NCBI GenBank assembly: GCA_934167445.1
Contig: CAKPKJ010000003.1
Coordinates: forward strand, 124,001 to 188,000
Length of the DNA: 64,000 nt
Origin: an uncultured Clostridia bacterium
Lineage (GTDB): Bacteria > Bacillota > Clostridia > TANB77 > CAG-508
Direction of reading: 5' to 3'
In this document: positions 61,841 through 64,000 of the stretch, in pieces
Numbering within the stretch: position 1 is the first letter of the stretch
Layout: the number at the start of each line of letters is the position of its first letter
Position numbers and translations under genes: made by a program
The notes under the pieces: generated by a model
Database searches by the model: none
Told to the model about the DNA's origin: nothing
The model's input: only the letters and a program-made list of their open reading frames with translations

Positions 61841-62302
61841 TTATTTGTTTTCTTGAAATTTACTAAAAATTTTCTTTATTACTTCTTGTGTTTCTTCTAT
61901 AAAATTTTTTGGTTGTTTAAATACTGTAGTTATTGCATACGAATTTTGAAAATCACTACTTTTGGCAGGTTTTAAGGTATATATTTCTTCTGGTAGTCCA
62001 ATTTTTCCACTAGTTGTTTCAATATTCTTATTCATATAATCTTTGTACCATTTTTCCTGTCCATATAATTTTTCATTTTTGTATCCATATTTTTCATAAT
62101 CATGTAATTCCGGTCTTTCATATCCATATTCTTTTGCATTTCTTTCTAATGTGTGTAAAAATTCATGCAGAAATACTTCTTCTGGAAATTGATTTACACC
62201 TGTTTTATATTTATATATATAGCTTTTTTCATCATTCGGTAATCTGATATTTGAAAATCCAATTCCATAATAGTCCATTCCTCCGAAGTCCAATCCAATC
62301 AT
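61841..62302 (-). pseudogene. 3' fragment of a frameshifted metallopeptidase-like gene (HEFLH part)
   Basis: This 153-residue frame starts MIGLDFGGMDYYGIGFSNIR and contains HEFLHTLERN, an HExxH zinc-peptidase motif, then a Tyr/Lys-rich region. It continues the protein of 62320-63186. Reading across 62290-62345 in three frames gives NYGDETHEDDIEINDWIGL (+1 frame) and then DFGGMDYYGIG. The second break is explained by loss of one of three tandem ATTGG units near 62284-62296. The intact protein would be about 460 residues: membrane-anchored, with an N-terminal lectin-like domain and this metallopeptidase-like domain. The family is not recognised by name. Confidence 0.7.
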
Positions 62303-62319
62303 TTATTTCTATATCATCT

Positions 62320-63186
62320 TCATGTGTTTCGTCTCCGTAATTTCATAACTACAAATATATGGTCATAATCTCCATTAGCAACTACATTTTTTATTTGAGT
62401 CTCAACGTTTTCAGGTGCTACATAATATCCGAATTCATTATCATATGATAATTGTTTAAGAGGTTCTGTAATTTTATATACATCACATTTAGCTTTCATT
62501 TTTCCTTTAGACATAGTGTCACATACATTTGAAAATCTGCTTATTGTTGTTTCTATATCTTTAATATCTGCATCTTTTACTTTTAGATTTATATTTTTTC
62601 CATTTAAGTTAACATCTGTTGATTCTAATATAAAACATGCAAAATTCCAATTATTATCATTTTCTGCAATTCCTTCTTCTAATGTAAAATCTGAAAACCA
62701 CGCAGTACCTTTTGCTTGACCTGCATTTCCTCCAAGTCTAAAGCCCAAATTAACAGAATCTCTGTTTTCACTATTAAAAATAAGTTCTATTTGTTGCCAG
62801 TCTGAGGTTCCTTGAATTGCAACTGACCTTTCAGTTGTCCCTTCTATTGATATTTGTGCACCTATGCTTGACTGGACTTCTTCTGGTACTACATCTTTTG
62901 TTTTTACTTTACAAGTAACTTTATATGGCTGATTTTTTTCTACTTTAATTGTTTCATAAAACATTGCGTCATTATAATCATCTGATTTTATTCTGTAACT
63001 GCTGTTTTTACTATATTTAACTTTATCATCTCTTTTAAATTCTGATGTATATAAATTTCCTTCACTTCTTATAAAATCATTAAAATTGTTACTTTGATAA
63101 TATTTATATGTAAAATATAATAGCATACATAGTAAAAACAATGTTATTCCATATATAATTTTAGAACCTATGGATTTATTGTTCAT
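62320..63186 (-). pseudogene. 5' fragment of the same gene: membrane-anchored domain with lectin-like fold
   Basis: It begins at the ATG 63184-63186 (GGAG about 11 bases upstream). A TM segment (about 7-28) is followed by a beta-rich domain (about 40-180; MFYETIKVEKNQPYKVTCKV, WQQIELIFNSENRDSVNLGF, GTAWFSDFTLEEG) that looks like a carbohydrate-binding jelly roll, then a domain reaching GDYDHIFVV. The frame then breaks into KLRRRNT and a stop. One extra A in an AAA run near 62340 would account for it, since deleting it gives MNYGDETHEDD and leads on to the HEFLH part. Confidence 0.7.
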
Positions 63187-63223
63187 AATTCTAAATTCTC
63201 CAATCTTTTGTTTATTAAGGTTC

Positions 63224-63255
63224 AAAAAGCTATGGAATTATTGTCCACAGCTTTT
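63224..63255 (-). terminator. Terminator of pnp
   Basis: On the minus strand AAAAGCTGTGGA and TCCATAGCTTTTT form a stem with one mismatch around a short loop, ending in five T. It starts about 17 bases after the pnp stop at 63272. Confidence 0.75.
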
Positions 63256-63271
63256 GATGTACTTAAAAATA

Positions 63272-64000
63272 TTATAAATCTTTCATTGAAAGGTTAATTC
63301 TTCCTTGGTCATCTATTTCAACTACTTTTACAGTAACTTTGTCTCCAACATGAAGAACATCTTCAACATTTTTAATTCTTTCTTTTGATATTTTAGATAT
63401 GTGTAGTAATCCTTCTTTTCCTCCACGGCCTAAGTCTACAAAAGCTCCAAAATTCATTATTCTAACAACTTCTCCATAATAAATTTCTCCAACTTCTACA
63501 TCTTTAGCTATACCTTCAACCATTTCTAATGCTTGTTCTGCTTTATCATTATCTGTTGAGTAAATAAATACTTGTCCATCTTCTTCTATATCAATTTTTA
63601 CACCTGTTTCTTCAATAATTTTATTTATCATTTTTCCACCAGGTCCTATTACATCTTTTATTTTATCAACATTTATTTTTGTTGTTACAATTCTTGGTGC
63701 ATATTTAGAAACTTCTTTTCTTGGTTCAGCTAATACTGGAGCCATTATATCATCTAAAATATATTTTCTAGCTTTAGCTGTTTTTTCAAATGCTTCTTGA
63801 ATTATTTCATATGTTAATCCATCACATTTAATATCAACTTGAATAGCTGTAATTCCTTTTTCAGTTCCACCTACTTTAAAGTCCATATCTCCAAAGAAAT
63901 CTTCTAATCCTTGGATATCTACTAGCATTACATAATCTTTATCATCTTCTGGATTTGTTATTAATCCTGTTGAAATACCAGCAACTGGTCTTTTGATTGG
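63272..64000 (-). CDS. pnp: Polyribonucleotide nucleotidyltransferase, 3' part (runs off right edge)
   Basis: PNPase degrades mRNA 3' to 5' by phosphorolysis. Only the C-terminal about 242 residues are present, and the frame stays open to the window edge (PIKRPVAGISTGLITNPED continues upstream of the first Met). Visible are the end of the second RNase PH domain (GDMDFKVGGTEKGITAIQVD), the KH domain (VIGPGGKMINKIIEETGVKI) and the S1 domain (GEIYYGEVVRIMNFGAFVDL). It ends soon after S1 (RINLSMKDL). Confidence 0.96.
   Translation of the reverse strand, partial: PIKRPVAGISTGLITNPEDDKDYVMLVDIQGLEDFFGDMDFKVGGTEKGITAIQVDIKCDGLTYEIIQEAFEKTAKARKYILDDIMAPVLAEPRKEVSKYAPRIVTTKINVDKIKDVIGPGGKMINKIIEETGVKIDIEEDGQVFIYSTDNDKAEQALEMVEGIAKDVEVGEIYYGEVVRIMNFGAFVDLGRGGKEGLLHISKISKERIKNVEDVLHVGDKVTVKVVEIDDQGRINLSMKDL

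Overview
The window is strongly A+T-rich, and every gene I could support lies on the minus strand, so the natural reading direction runs from high to low coordinates. Several things point to an anaerobic, low-GC Firmicute of the Clostridia type: the order rimP-nusA-ylxR-ylxQ-infB-rbfA-nrnA-truB, the run fabH-fabD-fabG-fabF-accB-fabZ-accC, a SpoIIP homologue (endospore lineage), class A PBP and LCP proteins of Gram-positive type, and strong AGGAGG-like ribosome binding sites. I cannot name a species. I see no tRNA, rRNA, CRISPR array or complete transposon.

Layout in transcription order (right to left). (1) 64.0-57.9 kb: 3' part of pnp, a doubly frameshifted surface metallopeptidase-like pseudogene, queA-tgt (queuosine), and a WG-repeat membrane protein. 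(2) 57.8-51.5 kb: fatty-acid synthesis operon fabH-D-G-F-accB-fabZ-accC, with no ACP, enoyl reductase or accDA. (3) 51.4-43.6 kb: rimP-nusA-ylxR-ylxQ-infB-rbfA-nrnA-truB translation operon. (4) 43.6-34.6 kb: an unrecognised 285-residue protein, a class A PBP, cysS, galE, argS and an LCP ligase. (5) 34.4-17.4 kb: an exopolysaccharide locus headed by a LytTR/GHKL two-component pair. It holds a 4,6-dehydratase, aminotransferase, phosphoglycosyl transferase, GNAT, ATP-grasp, six glycosyltransferases, an EpsG-like polymerase, an acyltransferase and a Wzx flippase. (6) 17.3-12.4 kb: cell-surface module with a beta-helix protein, an LRR protein ending in a dockerin, and two cohesin-like proteins with LPxAG sorting signals. 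(7) 12.3-7.0 kb: a His-Xaa-Ser (Hxs) radical-SAM peptide maturation operon that also carries a MORN membrane protein and an A24 prepilin-type peptidase. (8) 6.8-4.2 kb: Wzz/CpsD/CpsB polysaccharide regulators. (9) glmM, a small membrane protein, spoIIP, and the 5' part of pgi.

The strongest candidates for something new are: the Hxs operon with a dedicated prepilin-type peptidase and a HxsA precursor whose leader looks cleavable; the small non-cellulosomal cohesin/dockerin set; and a family of hairpin repeats (core GGGGACGGAGC or GGGGTCGGAGC) placed exactly at the 3' ends of four genes. These repeats supply the stop codon for three of those genes and a new C-terminal tail for accC. Other points of note are a frameshift at the end of the LytTR regulator, a 9-12-9 direct repeat upstream of it, a 123-bp MITE-like palindrome between infB and rbfA, and a promoter embedded in a hairpin before the LRR-dockerin gene.

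The gene sets fit together as cell-surface biology. glmM, galE and the EPS locus make and export polysaccharide under a CpsB/C/D phosphoregulatory system. The LCP protein and PBP act on the wall. The cohesin/dockerin and Hxs modules would display proteins or modified peptides on the surface. Functions are inferred from family signatures read by eye; no database search was run.
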